64,000 bases of DNA. It comes from Nostoc sp. FACHB-280. GTDB taxonomy: Bacteria > Cyanobacteriota > Cyanobacteriia > Cyanobacteriales > Nostocaceae. Position numbers and translations under genes: made by a program. Within the stretch, counting starts at the first letter, position 1; every line of letters begins with the position of its first letter. Of the stretch, positions 19,994 through 27,919 are shown piece by piece. A model generated the notes under the pieces. It was not told the origin of the DNA. It ran no database searches and was given only the letters and a program-made list of their open reading frames with translations. The DNA is taken from the NCBI RefSeq assembly GCF_014697615.1, contig NZ_JACJSD010000029.1:1-64000 (forward strand), given 5' to 3'.

Positions 19994-20580
19994 TTTTAAA
20001 GATTTCAAAAAGATACTGTTGTGTTTTATTCTCCAAAACCAGTAAAGATTTCGTCATTCGTAAATATAATGATTATTTCAAGCCAATAATTAGAAAATAT
20101 CACTACGTCTAGAGGCAGAAATACACGTCAATACTTTGAAAATTAGTGGTATTTTTCAGTAAAAATACTTTGTATAATGTTTCTCAGTCTGACCAGAAAC
20201 AAATACTCTACAAAACTTGTAACTAGAGGTTTACAAGTCTTTATCCATAGTTCACGATTTTTCTATAGCTTACAAGGTGAGAGCTAATTTTCTCGGTAAT
20301 ACCAAAAATTAAGTAATATTTTATACTAAAAATTATGTATCATTATACTTAGTTGCACAGTCATTCAAGCGAGAATAGCATACTTCTCCTTTGTCAGAGT
20401 GCGTCTACAAGGCACCCGATTACTTGATACATAAATAATACTTAAGTTTTGTTGGCTTTCTTAATTAAATTACTTAACTGTCCTTAAATGTCTTAACTGT
20501 CCTTGCTGATTCACCAAAATCATCAGATGCTGCGATCGCAGCAACGTCAGCAGTTTGCTGTTTATTTGCTGTTGCGAAAG
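19994..20580. other. AT-rich intergenic region with TTAACTGTC repeats at its end
   Basis: No gene seen. Positions 20473-20504 hold two copies of CTTAACTGTCC separated by TTAAATGT. The same words recur upstream of the microviridin precursors at 22361-22456. A TTG-initiated extension of the next gene would run through this repeat and is judged spurious. Confidence 0.4.
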
Positions 20581-20856
20581 ATGAAGCACAATCGCTACAA
20601 ATATATAACGAGTTCAACAACATCTATAGAATTAACAAACTTTGTTGAAAGCAAGTTAAATGAATACGCTGAAAAGATTGTTAAAGGTGGAGATAAATCT
20701 GATGATCTAGCCTTTGGACAAATTAGCTTTTATCTATCTTTGCGTCGAGTGTTAAAAGGTAAGTCCAGTTTGCAAGATGTAGGATTAGTAGACGCAATAA
20801 ATGACACATTGCAAGAGTTAGGAATTATTGAGGCAGGTAAAACTTTTTATAAGTAG
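20581..20856 (+). CDS. small conserved-looking protein of unknown function
   Basis: A 91-residue soluble, charged protein (from MKHNRYKYITSSTTSIELTN). No family is recognised. The frame is open further upstream to a TTG at 20503, but that extension overlaps a repeat and a HIP1 site; the ATG at 20581 has GCGAAAG just before it. A strong terminator follows, which supports a real transcript. It could be an RNA-binding or regulatory small protein, but nothing in the sequence proves that. Confidence 0.55.
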   Translation: MKHNRYKYITSSTTSIELTNFVESKLNEYAEKIVKGGDKSDDLAFGQISFYLSLRRVLKGKSSLQDVGLVDAINDTLQELGIIEAGKTFYK

Positions 20857-20911
20857 CTTTCTTGCTATATCTAAATAATACCAAGTATTGGTAAAAATTG
20901 ACATCACATTG

Positions 20912-20963
20912 ACCCCACAAGCTCACTAACATCGCTGTTAAATAGGTAGCTTGTGGGGTTTTT
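20912..20963 (+). terminator. rho-independent terminator
   Basis: ACCCCACAAGCT (20912-20923) pairs perfectly with AGCTTGTGGGGT (20948-20959), followed by a run of five T. It terminates the 91-residue protein gene. Confidence 0.85.
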
Positions 20964-21102
20964 ATATATATTCATAGCTACTACAGTTACTCCAATCAAC
21001 CATTTAAATACAAAATTACTAACTTAAGAGATAGTTTCAAAAAGAGTAAATATATGTTCAGCTTATTAAAATAGATTTAGCCATCATGGAATAGTTTAGT
21101 TT

Positions 21103-21657
21103 ATGCTAAAACGCAGCTTTTTTGTTGGGCTATTGATGTCACTTTTGACATTTATCAGTATTAGTAATATACCAACTGCTGCACTGTCAAGTAACTCTTT
21201 TCCTCAGACTTGGCAAGGTACATGGAGTGGTACATTATATGATCGCACTGTATCAGGAAAATCTCACACTGTACCGATGAAGCTGCGGATTAAACTCATT
21301 TCGCAAGATCCCATCCGCTACACTTGGCAAATCACCTATGGCACAGGAAGCGAAAAGCAGGTACGTAATTATGAATTAGTTGCTAAAAATCAAAGTACTG
21401 GACACTTTGCTATTGATGAAAAAGATGGAACTGTTATTGATACTTGGTGGTTAGGAGAAAAACTCTACAGTCAATTTAGAGTTGAAAATCTGCTACTGAG
21501 TACACAGTGTCAACTACAAGATAACCAGCTACGCTATGAACTTGTGGTTTATCAGTCTCTCTCAGAACTAGAGCCGAATTCTACAGAAAAATCGACTTTT
21601 GAGAGCTATCAACTGCGTTCTATTCAGTCTGCAACTCTAGCACCTGTAAAAGATTGA
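21103..21657 (+). CDS. secreted protein of unknown function, lipocalin-like strand pattern
   Basis: A 184-residue protein with a clear signal peptide (residues 1-28, RSFFVGLLMSLLTFISIS, cleavage probably near TAALSS). The mature part starts with FPQTWQGTWSGTLYD and continues as alternating short hydrophobic strands, as in small beta-barrels of the lipocalin type that begin with a W-x-G motif. No enzyme motif is visible. It lies alone, on the same strand as the microviridin genes and about 860 bases before the first precursor. Confidence 0.65.
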   Translation: MLKRSFFVGLLMSLLTFISISNIPTAALSSNSFPQTWQGTWSGTLYDRTVSGKSHTVPMKLRIKLISQDPIRYTWQITYGTGSEKQVRNYELVAKNQSTGHFAIDEKDGTVIDTWWLGEKLYSQFRVENLLLSTQCQLQDNQLRYELVVYQSLSELEPNSTEKSTFESYQLRSIQSATLAPVKD

Positions 21658-21980
21658 CACAGAAATAAGAAGTATTTTTAGAGTGGCTCGTAATTAAAGA
21701 GTAATATTTGGATGTGGAGTTTTTTTCAGCAATTCAACATCCGTTTTATATAATCACAGGACTCACGCACAAAAATTTTCTGTGGAGACTGGGTGTAAGG
21801 GTTAAAGGGTGTGGGGTGTAAGAGTTTTGGACACATACACCCCTATACCCATAAACCCTTATACCCTTCCCAAAACCCTTGGTTTTTCGTCTCACTGCGT
21901 AAATCCTAAATCATACTAAATACGCATAAAACACCTTGTTATTCTGGAGTCGGAGTAAATGGGCGTTGTTTGTATAATTA
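21658..21980. repeat. intergenic region with G/T-rich and C/A-rich inverted repeat
   Basis: Positions about 21790-21872 hold GGGTGTAAGGGTTAAAGGG followed about 30 bases later by CCCTATACCCATAAACCC-like sequence, a degenerate large hairpin of a kind that recurs in this window (for example 44536-44600). No gene. Confidence 0.4.
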
Positions 21981-22122
21981 ATACCAATTCTGTATGAATA
22001 TGCACTGAATTAAATAACGAACCACATAGACGCGGTAGCGGCTTCCCGCAGGGTAGGGCGCAAAGAACACAAAGAAAAAAGAGATATGAAGATTAAATGC
22101 AGACTCACATAGAATTGGTATA
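21981..22122. mobile_element. MITE-like element, copy A, with a nested repeat
   Basis: A 142-base sequence bounded by ATACCAATTCTGTATG and CATAGAATTGGTATA (terminal inverted repeats). Its interior matches the reverse complement of 25490-25602 almost base for base, apart from about 28 extra bases at 22026-22055 containing CGCGGTAGCGGCTTCCCGCA. It has no coding capacity, so it would depend on a transposase elsewhere. Confidence 0.7.
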
Positions 22123-22360
22123 AGTCTTCCAGTCTTTGGATAAATGAGGATTTATCACAACGTGTTTCGTATCAGTTCTGAATTATGGATGATAGATTAT
22201 AGCAATCCTAAATGAATAAGAAACATCTCTGCCTTGTCTACCGTTTCCGCCTTGTCTCCCTTGCCTCATTTGTTCACATATCAAATAGGATTGCTATATC
22301 AATATTCTGGGTTAAAAAATAAAATCAAATTTTATATTAATAATCATTAAATAATATTGT

Positions 22361-22456
22361 TTAACTGTCTTAAGTGTCTGCTGTACTGCCTTAAATGTCT
22401 TAACTGTCTTGAAATACTTAACATATTTAATGCTTAATTGTCTTAACTGTCCTTGC
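22361..22456 (+). repeat. iterated TTAACTGTC / TTAAATGTC words before the microviridin precursors
   Basis: Within 96 bases the words TTAACTGTC, TTAAGTGTC, TTAAATGTC and TTAATTGTC occur six times, ending with CTTAACTGTCCTTGC, which is also found at 20492-20506. Spacing is irregular. They end about 60 bases before the first precursor start and could be operator copies or a degenerate short repeat. Confidence 0.5.
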
Positions 22457-22518
22457 ATAGATATTAAATTACTGATATACCTTTAATTGCAAAAATAATT
22501 TCCTTCAAGGAAATCACC

Positions 22519-22674
22519 ATGTCTACAAACACAATTCAAAAAGTGGGTGTGGGAGTGGTACCATTCTTTGCACGTTTCTTGGAAGCGCAAGCGGCAGAAG
22601 GAGAAGGAGAAGGTACAGACATTCCTTCTTGGCCTTGGACTTTCAAGTTCCCTTCAGATGCAGAAGACACTTAA
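22519..22674 (+). CDS. mdnA: microviridin-type graspetide precursor A1 (variant core)
   Basis: A 51-residue ribosomal precursor. The leader contains the helix PFFARFLE (residues 15-22), the ATP-grasp recognition motif of microviridin precursors. The core ends WTFKFPSDAEDT: Thr41, Lys43, Ser46, Asp47, Glu49 and Asp50 provide the canonical ring-forming positions of T-x-K-x-P-S-D-x-E-D. Expected links by family rule: Thr41-Asp47 and Ser46-Glu49 esters, Lys43-Asp50 amide. It differs from the next two precursors in the leader, a Gly/Glu linker, two Trp before the core, Ala instead of Trp inside the ring, and no C-terminal Tyr. The start ATG has AAGGA eight bases upstream. Confidence 0.93.
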   Translation: MSTNTIQKVGVGVVPFFARFLEAQAAEGEGEGTDIPSWPWTFKFPSDAEDT

Positions 22675-22764
22675 TTCTAGTCTTCTAAACCTGGAGTGAC
22701 GGGAGTAGTTTGTTATTAAATAACTGCTAATTCTGAATAAAAACTAACATCAAGGAATAATACC

Positions 22765-22908
22765 ATGTCTACCAACACAAACAAACCAGCAAATGTAGAA
22801 GCAATTCCATTTTTTGCTCGCTTTTTAGAAGAGCAAGCTGCTGAACAAGCAGATAATGCTCCTTACGGACAAACTCTCAAGTATCCTTCTGACTGGGAAG
22901 AGTACTAA
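22765..22908 (+). CDS. mdnA: microviridin precursor A2
   Basis: A 47-residue precursor. The leader is MSTNTNKPANVEAIPFFARF-type with the PFFARFLEE recognition helix; the core is YGQTLKYPSDWEEY. Thr37, Lys39, Ser42, Asp43, Glu45 and Glu46 are the residues that form two lactones and one lactam in microviridins, and the core is very close to known microviridins (for instance microviridin B, FGTTLKYPSDWEEY). AAGGAA lies nine bases before ATG. It is nearly identical to the next precursor, with a repeat period of 236 bases that includes the spacer, so the two come from a recent tandem duplication. Confidence 0.97.
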   Translation: MSTNTNKPANVEAIPFFARFLEEQAAEQADNAPYGQTLKYPSDWEEY

Positions 22909-23000
22909 ATCCAGCTCCCCCTGATTAGCAATTAAGGGAGTAGCTGTTATTGAATAAACAGTTACTCCTGAATAAAAACAAATATCACAGGAATAATACC

Positions 23001-23144
23001 ATGTCTACCAACACAAACAAACCAGCAAACGTAGAAGCAATTCCCTTCTTTGCTCGCTTTTTAGAAGAGCAAGCTGCTGAACAAGCAGATAATGCTCCTT
23101 TCCCACAAACTCTCAAGTATCCTTCTGACTGGGAAGAGTACTAA
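23001..23144 (+). CDS. mdnA: microviridin precursor A3
   Basis: A 47-residue precursor identical to A2 except that Tyr34-Gly35 is replaced by Phe34-Pro35, giving the core FPQTLKYPSDWEEY. The open frame extends 17 codons upstream to 22950, but the ATG at 23001 corresponds exactly to the A2 start and has AGGAA at the same place. Only the exocyclic N-terminal residues of the product differ between A2 and A3, so the cell should make at least two microviridins with the same cage but different tails. A long hairpin follows before mdnB. Confidence 0.97.
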   Translation: MSTNTNKPANVEAIPFFARFLEEQAAEQADNAPFPQTLKYPSDWEEY

Positions 23145-23198
23145 ATCTCTAGTTAGCTTCGTTGTTATTTAATAACTGAAACCTACTCTTGTCTGAGT

Positions 23199-23239
23199 GA
23201 TCGCTTCCATATTCAATTATCCCAAATATGGATGCGATC
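23199..23239 (+). promoter_or_regulatory. long hairpin between precursor genes and mdnB
   Basis: GATCGCTTCCATATT and AATATGGATGCGATC pair over 15 positions with one mismatch around an 11-base loop. No T-run follows, so it is not a standard terminator. Its position 55 bases after the last precursor and 105 before mdnB suggests partial attenuation or protection of the precursor mRNA 3' end, giving more precursor than enzyme. That role is inference. Confidence 0.5.
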
Positions 23240-23343
23240 GCCTTTAGAACTCTGACTTATTGATAGTTAAGTTCTATAGCAAAAAATCTGTTCGATATTT
23301 CTTAAATACCTACTTTACTCATAATTCTAAAAGAGCATATTTT

Positions 23344-24333
23344 ATGCACCTATCTGGTGATGTTGTTTTATTAATTACCCATAGTGGAGACTTTTTCACA
23401 ATAGATAGAGTGGCAGAAGCCTTAACAAAAAAAGGGGCGCAACCATTTCGTCTAGATACTGACAAATTTCCTTTAGAAGTGCAATTAACAGCACAATTTG
23501 ACAAGTTTAAAAGTTACCACACCATAGAATATGGCAATCAATTGATCAGCACAGAACAGGTGCAAGCTGTGTGGATGCGTCGGATTTGGGAACCAAACCT
23601 CAGTCCAGAATTAGCGCCTAAGTTCCGCGAAGCTTGCCTGAGAGAATCAAAAGCAACTTTAGATGGTTTTTGGGATAGCCTTAAACAAGCTCGTTGGGTA
23701 GATGATTTGCAACGGATAGATTATGCCAACAACAAGCTGCGCCAACTGCGAATCGCCTCAGAAGTAGGTTTTGTAATTCCTAAAACCCTTGTGACAAACA
23801 AAGCCGAAGCCGCTAGAGAGTTTTTTGGACAAGTTAATGGCAAAATGGTGAGCAAGCTGTTAACTGCGCTTTCTCGTAGTATGCAGGCTAACTCTTCCTT
23901 CTTTCTTTACACCAGCGTTGTCAAAGAAGAAGACTTACAAGATGCTGAGTCTCTGCGCTACTGCCCAATGGTTTTTCAAGAACAAATACCCAAACAACAG
24001 GAATTACGGGTAGTCTATGTGAATGGCGAGGTGTTTGTCGGGGCGCTGAATGCAGATGTGTATGCAGCCGCCAAAGCTGACTGGCGTAAACCCGGTGTAG
24101 ATGTTGGTGCATGGCAACACCATGAACTTCCTGATGAAATAGTTCGTCGTTTGCAAACCTTTATGGGGAAATTAGGGCTATTGTTTGGCTCGTTTGATTT
24201 TATCCTCACTCCGTCAGGGGAATACGTGTTTTTGGAAGTCAATCCTACTGGCGAGTGGGGAATGTTAGAGAAGGATTTAGACTTACCCATTGCCAATGCG
24301 ATCGCAAATGCACTATTGCAAACCGACAAATAA
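23344..24333 (+). CDS. mdnB: microviridin ATP-grasp ligase, lactam-forming type
   Basis: A 329-residue ATP-grasp enzyme that by family activates a core side-chain carboxylate by phosphorylation and joins it to the lysine amine. The N-terminal signature VVLLITHSGDFFTIDRVAEA and FRLDTDKFPLEVQL match MdnB; the C-terminal FDFILTPSGEYVFLEVNPTGEW carries the Glu and Asn metal ligands. The frame is open to a TTG at 23260, but that adds 28 residues not expected in the family; ATG 23344 has only a weak AAAAGAG upstream. It follows the precursor genes on the same strand and is 73 bases ahead of mdnC. Confidence 0.95.
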   Translation: MHLSGDVVLLITHSGDFFTIDRVAEALTKKGAQPFRLDTDKFPLEVQLTAQFDKFKSYHTIEYGNQLISTEQVQAVWMRRIWEPNLSPELAPKFREACLRESKATLDGFWDSLKQARWVDDLQRIDYANNKLRQLRIASEVGFVIPKTLVTNKAEAAREFFGQVNGKMVSKLLTALSRSMQANSSFFLYTSVVKEEDLQDAESLRYCPMVFQEQIPKQQELRVVYVNGEVFVGALNADVYAAAKADWRKPGVDVGAWQHHELPDEIVRRLQTFMGKLGLLFGSFDFILTPSGEYVFLEVNPTGEWGMLEKDLDLPIANAIANALLQTDK

Positions 24334-24406
24334 TCTAGCAAGACTTCATACTTCAGACTAGTTTGCGGCAAGCCCGTCAAAGCGTCTACACACTTCATAC
24401 TTATTT

Positions 24407-25381
24407 ATGACAGCATTAATAGTTACCTTTAGCAACGACAACGAAAGCATTCCTTTAGTTATCAAAGAAATTGAAGCTAGAGGCGAAAAAGCATTTCGGT
24501 TTGATACAGACAGATTTCCCACTGAAGTCAAGTTAGATATTTACTCTGGTGATAGTGAAAGAGTCATCATTACTGATGGTGAACAGCAGCTTGATTTCAG
24601 CGAAGTTTCTTCCGTTTGGTATCGGCGGATGCGCTATGGGCATAAAATCCCCAATTCAATGGACAAGCAATATCGAGATGCGTCCATTCAGGAATGTCGC
24701 GTCACTGTCAGAGGTATGATTGCCAGCCTCCAGGGATTTCATTTAGATAAAATGTTCAATGTGGATCGGGCGAATAATAAACAGTTGCAATTGCAAACTG
24801 CACAAAAAATTGGCTTGTTAACTCCCCGTACTCTCAGCACAAATAATCCCGCAGCCGTCAAACAATTTGCCCAAGAATGTCCCCAAGGTATTGTCACCAA
24901 AATGCTGTCTTCCTTTGCTATTTATGATCAGCAAGGGCGAGAAAACGTTGTGTTTACCACTCCAGTAACAGCTGATGATCTGGAGAATATGGAAGGGCTA
25001 CGTTTTTGTCCGATGACTTTTCAAGAAAATGTACCAAAGGCGCTAGAGTTGCGGACAACTATTGTAGGACATCGGGTATTCACCGCCGCAGTCGATTCAC
25101 AAAGCTTAGAAGGTTCTACCTTTGATTGGCGTAAAGAAGGTCAAGCCTTAGCTAAGAATTGGCAACCCTACGACTTGCCGGAAGACATTGAGAAAAAGCT
25201 ACTCACCTTGATGGCTGAGTTTGGCTTAAACTATGGCGCAATTGATATTATCGTCACCCCAGATGGTCGTTATGTATTCCTCGAAGTTAATCCAGTCGGG
25301 GAATTTTTTTGGATGGAGATATATTCACCTTATTATCCAATTTCTCAGGCGATCGCAGAAATTTTAGTCACTCAAAAATAA
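24407..25381 (+). CDS. mdnC: microviridin ATP-grasp ligase, lactone-forming type
   Basis: A 324-residue ATP-grasp enzyme, by family the one that closes the two ester rings (Thr-Asp, then Ser-Glu) before the lactam is formed. The opening ALIVTFSNDNESIPLVIKEI and the AFRFDTDRFPTEVKLD segment match MdnC; IDIIVTPDGRYVFLEVNPVGEFFW holds the Mg-binding Glu and Asn. Length fits the family (about 325). It is paralogous to the preceding mdnB (shared RFDTD, NxKQLQLQ, FQENVPKxxELR segments). Between it and the lipase gene is a 400-base spacer containing MITE copy B. Confidence 0.96.
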   Translation: MTALIVTFSNDNESIPLVIKEIEARGEKAFRFDTDRFPTEVKLDIYSGDSERVIITDGEQQLDFSEVSSVWYRRMRYGHKIPNSMDKQYRDASIQECRVTVRGMIASLQGFHLDKMFNVDRANNKQLQLQTAQKIGLLTPRTLSTNNPAAVKQFAQECPQGIVTKMLSSFAIYDQQGRENVVFTTPVTADDLENMEGLRFCPMTFQENVPKALELRTTIVGHRVFTAAVDSQSLEGSTFDWRKEGQALAKNWQPYDLPEDIEKKLLTLMAEFGLNYGAIDIIVTPDGRYVFLEVNPVGEFFWMEIYSPYYPISQAIAEILVTQK

Positions 25382-25489
25382 GCTAGAAAGCCAAATATTC
25401 GGGATTTGTGGTTTAGTCTAGTAACCAAATCTCAAATCCTCAATCTTCATATTAATTATTTGTTAAATAAAATTTTTGAACTACGTAAG

Positions 25490-25602
25490 ACCAATTCTAT
25501 GTGAGTCTGCATTTAATGCTCATATCTCTTCTTTCTTTGTGTTCTTTGCGCCCTTTGTGGTTCGTTCTTTAATTCAGTGCATCTTCATCCAGAATTGGTA
25601 TA
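25490..25602. mobile_element. MITE-like element, copy B, inverted relative to copy A
   Basis: A 113-base sequence starting ACCAATTCTATGTGAGTC and ending CATCCAGAATTGGTATA. It is the reverse complement of copy A (21981-22122) with only scattered differences and lacks the nested 28-base repeat. With copy A it brackets the three precursors and both ligases. The rest of the 25382-25783 spacer is AT-rich and shows no gene. Confidence 0.7.
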
Positions 25603-25783
25603 AGACCATTGTGACTTGCTCAAAATGATATGTACATTATTTTTATTGAAAAAATATAGACATAGATAAAATTGTCACCAATTAATATATTATTAGTTTA
25701 ATTACCAAATTAATTATTCAAAAATTACTATTTAAATTTACTCCTTTAATGACGAATTAATTTTATTTGGAGATTAAAATGCT

Positions 25784-27829
25784 GTGATCAAGAGAGTACA
25801 GACGCAAACAGTTTTAACATTTGATGGGGTAGATGATTACATAGATTTTGGCAGAAATGACCTCGGTGGTGTTTTTGCTCAAGGAAGTTCAGCTTTCACG
25901 GTTTCAGGCTGGATAAACCCTCATAAATTAACCAATAAAGCGACGAGTTACGGAACACGCAATGTATTTTTAGCTCGTTCTTCAGAGCGATATAGTGATA
26001 ACTTTGAATTTGGTATTAGTGAAACAGGAAGCCTAGATATTTATATTGATGAAACCGTTACTAAAGGAATCAAAACCTTTGGTCAAGGGGAGTTAACTAT
26101 AGGAGCATGGCACTTTTTTGCTATTGTTTTTAATCAGGGACAAATTACAGTCCATCTGGATGAACAAGAATACACTGATTCCTTAAGAGGTACAGCTTTA
26201 AACAAAGCAACTAGTCCTTTAACTCTTGGTGCGACCTTACACAAACGTATATATTTTGCTGGGCAATTAGCTAATATTAGCATCTGGAATTATCCCTGCA
26301 CCTCAGAACAAATCCATGTTCATCGTTGTGGACTAATAGTAGGAGATGAACCAGGATTAATGGCTTATTGGAAATTAGATGAAGGTGAAGGGAAGACAGT
26401 CAAAAGTCAAACTGTTACCGACTCCCAAGGAAATTTGCGTGGTAATCCTATTTGGGATGTTGTACAAATTCCCTTTGCAGATCCATCATCACCACCAGAT
26501 GAAATTGCAGTTGAAACAATAACTACTACTGAAGAAGAGATTTCACCAATCACGACAAATTTATTAGCAGCAACGGTCTCTTTAACTAACCAAGAAGAAG
26601 CAACACCAATTAATAATCAAGAATCAGATATTCTGCTCAATCTAGTAACACTCCCGCTACGAGTTACAGAACCAACACAAGAATCTACTAGTCAACGTGA
26701 AGTTGAAGATAATGTTCAACCTTCAGAGGTACCAACATTAGTTCAAAATCAAGCACCAGAAACTATGGAAACTACAGCCAAATCCAAATATAAAATACTG
26801 TCTATTGATGGAGGTGGTATTCGTGGGATTATTCCAGCACTTTTGTTAGCAGAAATTGAAAGGCGGACACAAAAACCCATATTCAATTTATTTGATTTAA
26901 TTGCTGGTACTTCGAGTGGAGGGATTTTAGCCCTCGGACTCACAAAACCTCGCTTAAATTCCGAAGCATCTGAAGAGTTATCTGCGGAATACACGGCTGA
27001 GGATTTGCTGCAACTATTTATTGAGTATGGTGTAGAAATATTTTATGAGCCATTTTTTGAAAGAATACTAGGGCCAATAGAAGATATATTTCTTCAACCA
27101 AAATATCCTTCAACCAGCAAAGAAGCAATTTTAAGACAATATTTTGGCACTGCATCTCTTGAAAATAATCTGAAAGAAGTTTTTGTCACTAGTTACGATA
27201 TTGAACAGCGAGTTCCCATATTTTTTACCAATCAATCACAAAAAGAACAGATAGAATCTAAAAATTTTCGTAATTTGTGTAGAGGGTTTTCGCTATTAGA
27301 TGTAGCATTAGCCACTAGTGCTACCCCCACTTATTTTGCTCCCCATCGGATTCCAACTTCCCACAATACTAGCGGCTTTTACACTTTAGTTGATGGTGGA
27401 GTTTTTGCTAATAATCCAGCCCATTTAGCTATTATAGAAGCACAAATTAGTAGTAAAAAAGAAGCAAACAGAATCCTCAATCCCGAAGATATCTTAGTAG
27501 TTTCTTTAGGTACAGGTTCCTTGACGAGTGTCTACCCTTATAACGAAGTCAAAAACTGGGGACTCTTGCAATGGGGCAGACCTCTTTTAAATATTGTGTT
27601 TGATAGTGGTAGTGAAGTGGTATCTGGAGAATTAGAAAGGTTGTTTGAACATAGCCATCAAGAAGCTAAAAGTTCTTACTATCGATTTCAACCATTTTTA
27701 GATGAGGAACTAGAAGCAATAGATAATATCAAACTTCCAAATACTCGGAAGCTACAAGCTGTAGCCCATCAATTGATTGCTGAAAATAGCCAACAAATTG
27801 ATGAATTATGTAGTCTGTTGTTGGCATAA
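25784..27829 (+). CDS. LamG-patatin fusion: lectin-like domain plus patatin-type acyl hydrolase
   Basis: A 681-residue protein. Residues 1-210 are a LamG/concanavalin-like jelly roll (opening LTFDGVDDYIDFG; later SGWINP and MAYWKLDEGEG). A Thr/Glu/Gln-rich linker (about 225-335) leads to a patatin domain (338-560) with an intact Ser-Asp dyad: oxyanion motif DGGGIRG at 342-348, nucleophile Ser378 in GTSSG, and Asp537 in VDGGVFANNP. Lipid or acyl-ester hydrolysis is expected. No signal peptide is visible. The GTG start overlaps a three-codon ATG CTG TGA frame that lies at better distance from the GGAG site. It sits between mdnC and mdnE, outside the classical pathway gene set. Confidence 0.9.
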   Translation: MIKRVQTQTVLTFDGVDDYIDFGRNDLGGVFAQGSSAFTVSGWINPHKLTNKATSYGTRNVFLARSSERYSDNFEFGISETGSLDIYIDETVTKGIKTFGQGELTIGAWHFFAIVFNQGQITVHLDEQEYTDSLRGTALNKATSPLTLGATLHKRIYFAGQLANISIWNYPCTSEQIHVHRCGLIVGDEPGLMAYWKLDEGEGKTVKSQTVTDSQGNLRGNPIWDVVQIPFADPSSPPDEIAVETITTTEEEISPITTNLLAATVSLTNQEEATPINNQESDILLNLVTLPLRVTEPTQESTSQREVEDNVQPSEVPTLVQNQAPETMETTAKSKYKILSIDGGGIRGIIPALLLAEIERRTQKPIFNLFDLIAGTSSGGILALGLTKPRLNSEASEELSAEYTAEDLLQLFIEYGVEIFYEPFFERILGPIEDIFLQPKYPSTSKEAILRQYFGTASLENNLKEVFVTSYDIEQRVPIFFTNQSQKEQIESKNFRNLCRGFSLLDVALATSATPTYFAPHRIPTSHNTSGFYTLVDGGVFANNPAHLAIIEAQISSKKEANRILNPEDILVVSLGTGSLTSVYPYNEVKNWGLLQWGRPLLNIVFDSGSEVVSGELERLFEHSHQEAKSSYYRFQPFLDEELEAIDNIKLPNTRKLQAVAHQLIAENSQQIDELCSLLLA

Positions 27830-27919
27830 ATTCAAATTAATGATTTCTGTTTTAAAGAAGTCATTAATAATTCTCTGATTCATGTTTTCACCTAATATAC
27901 AAGGATATCGGTAAGTACA

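Noticed and set aside
20473-22456. TTAACTGTC repeats considered as a CRISPR array or replication iterons
   Set aside because: Units are short, unequal in spacing and not separated by unique spacers of constant length; no cas gene or replication initiator is nearby.
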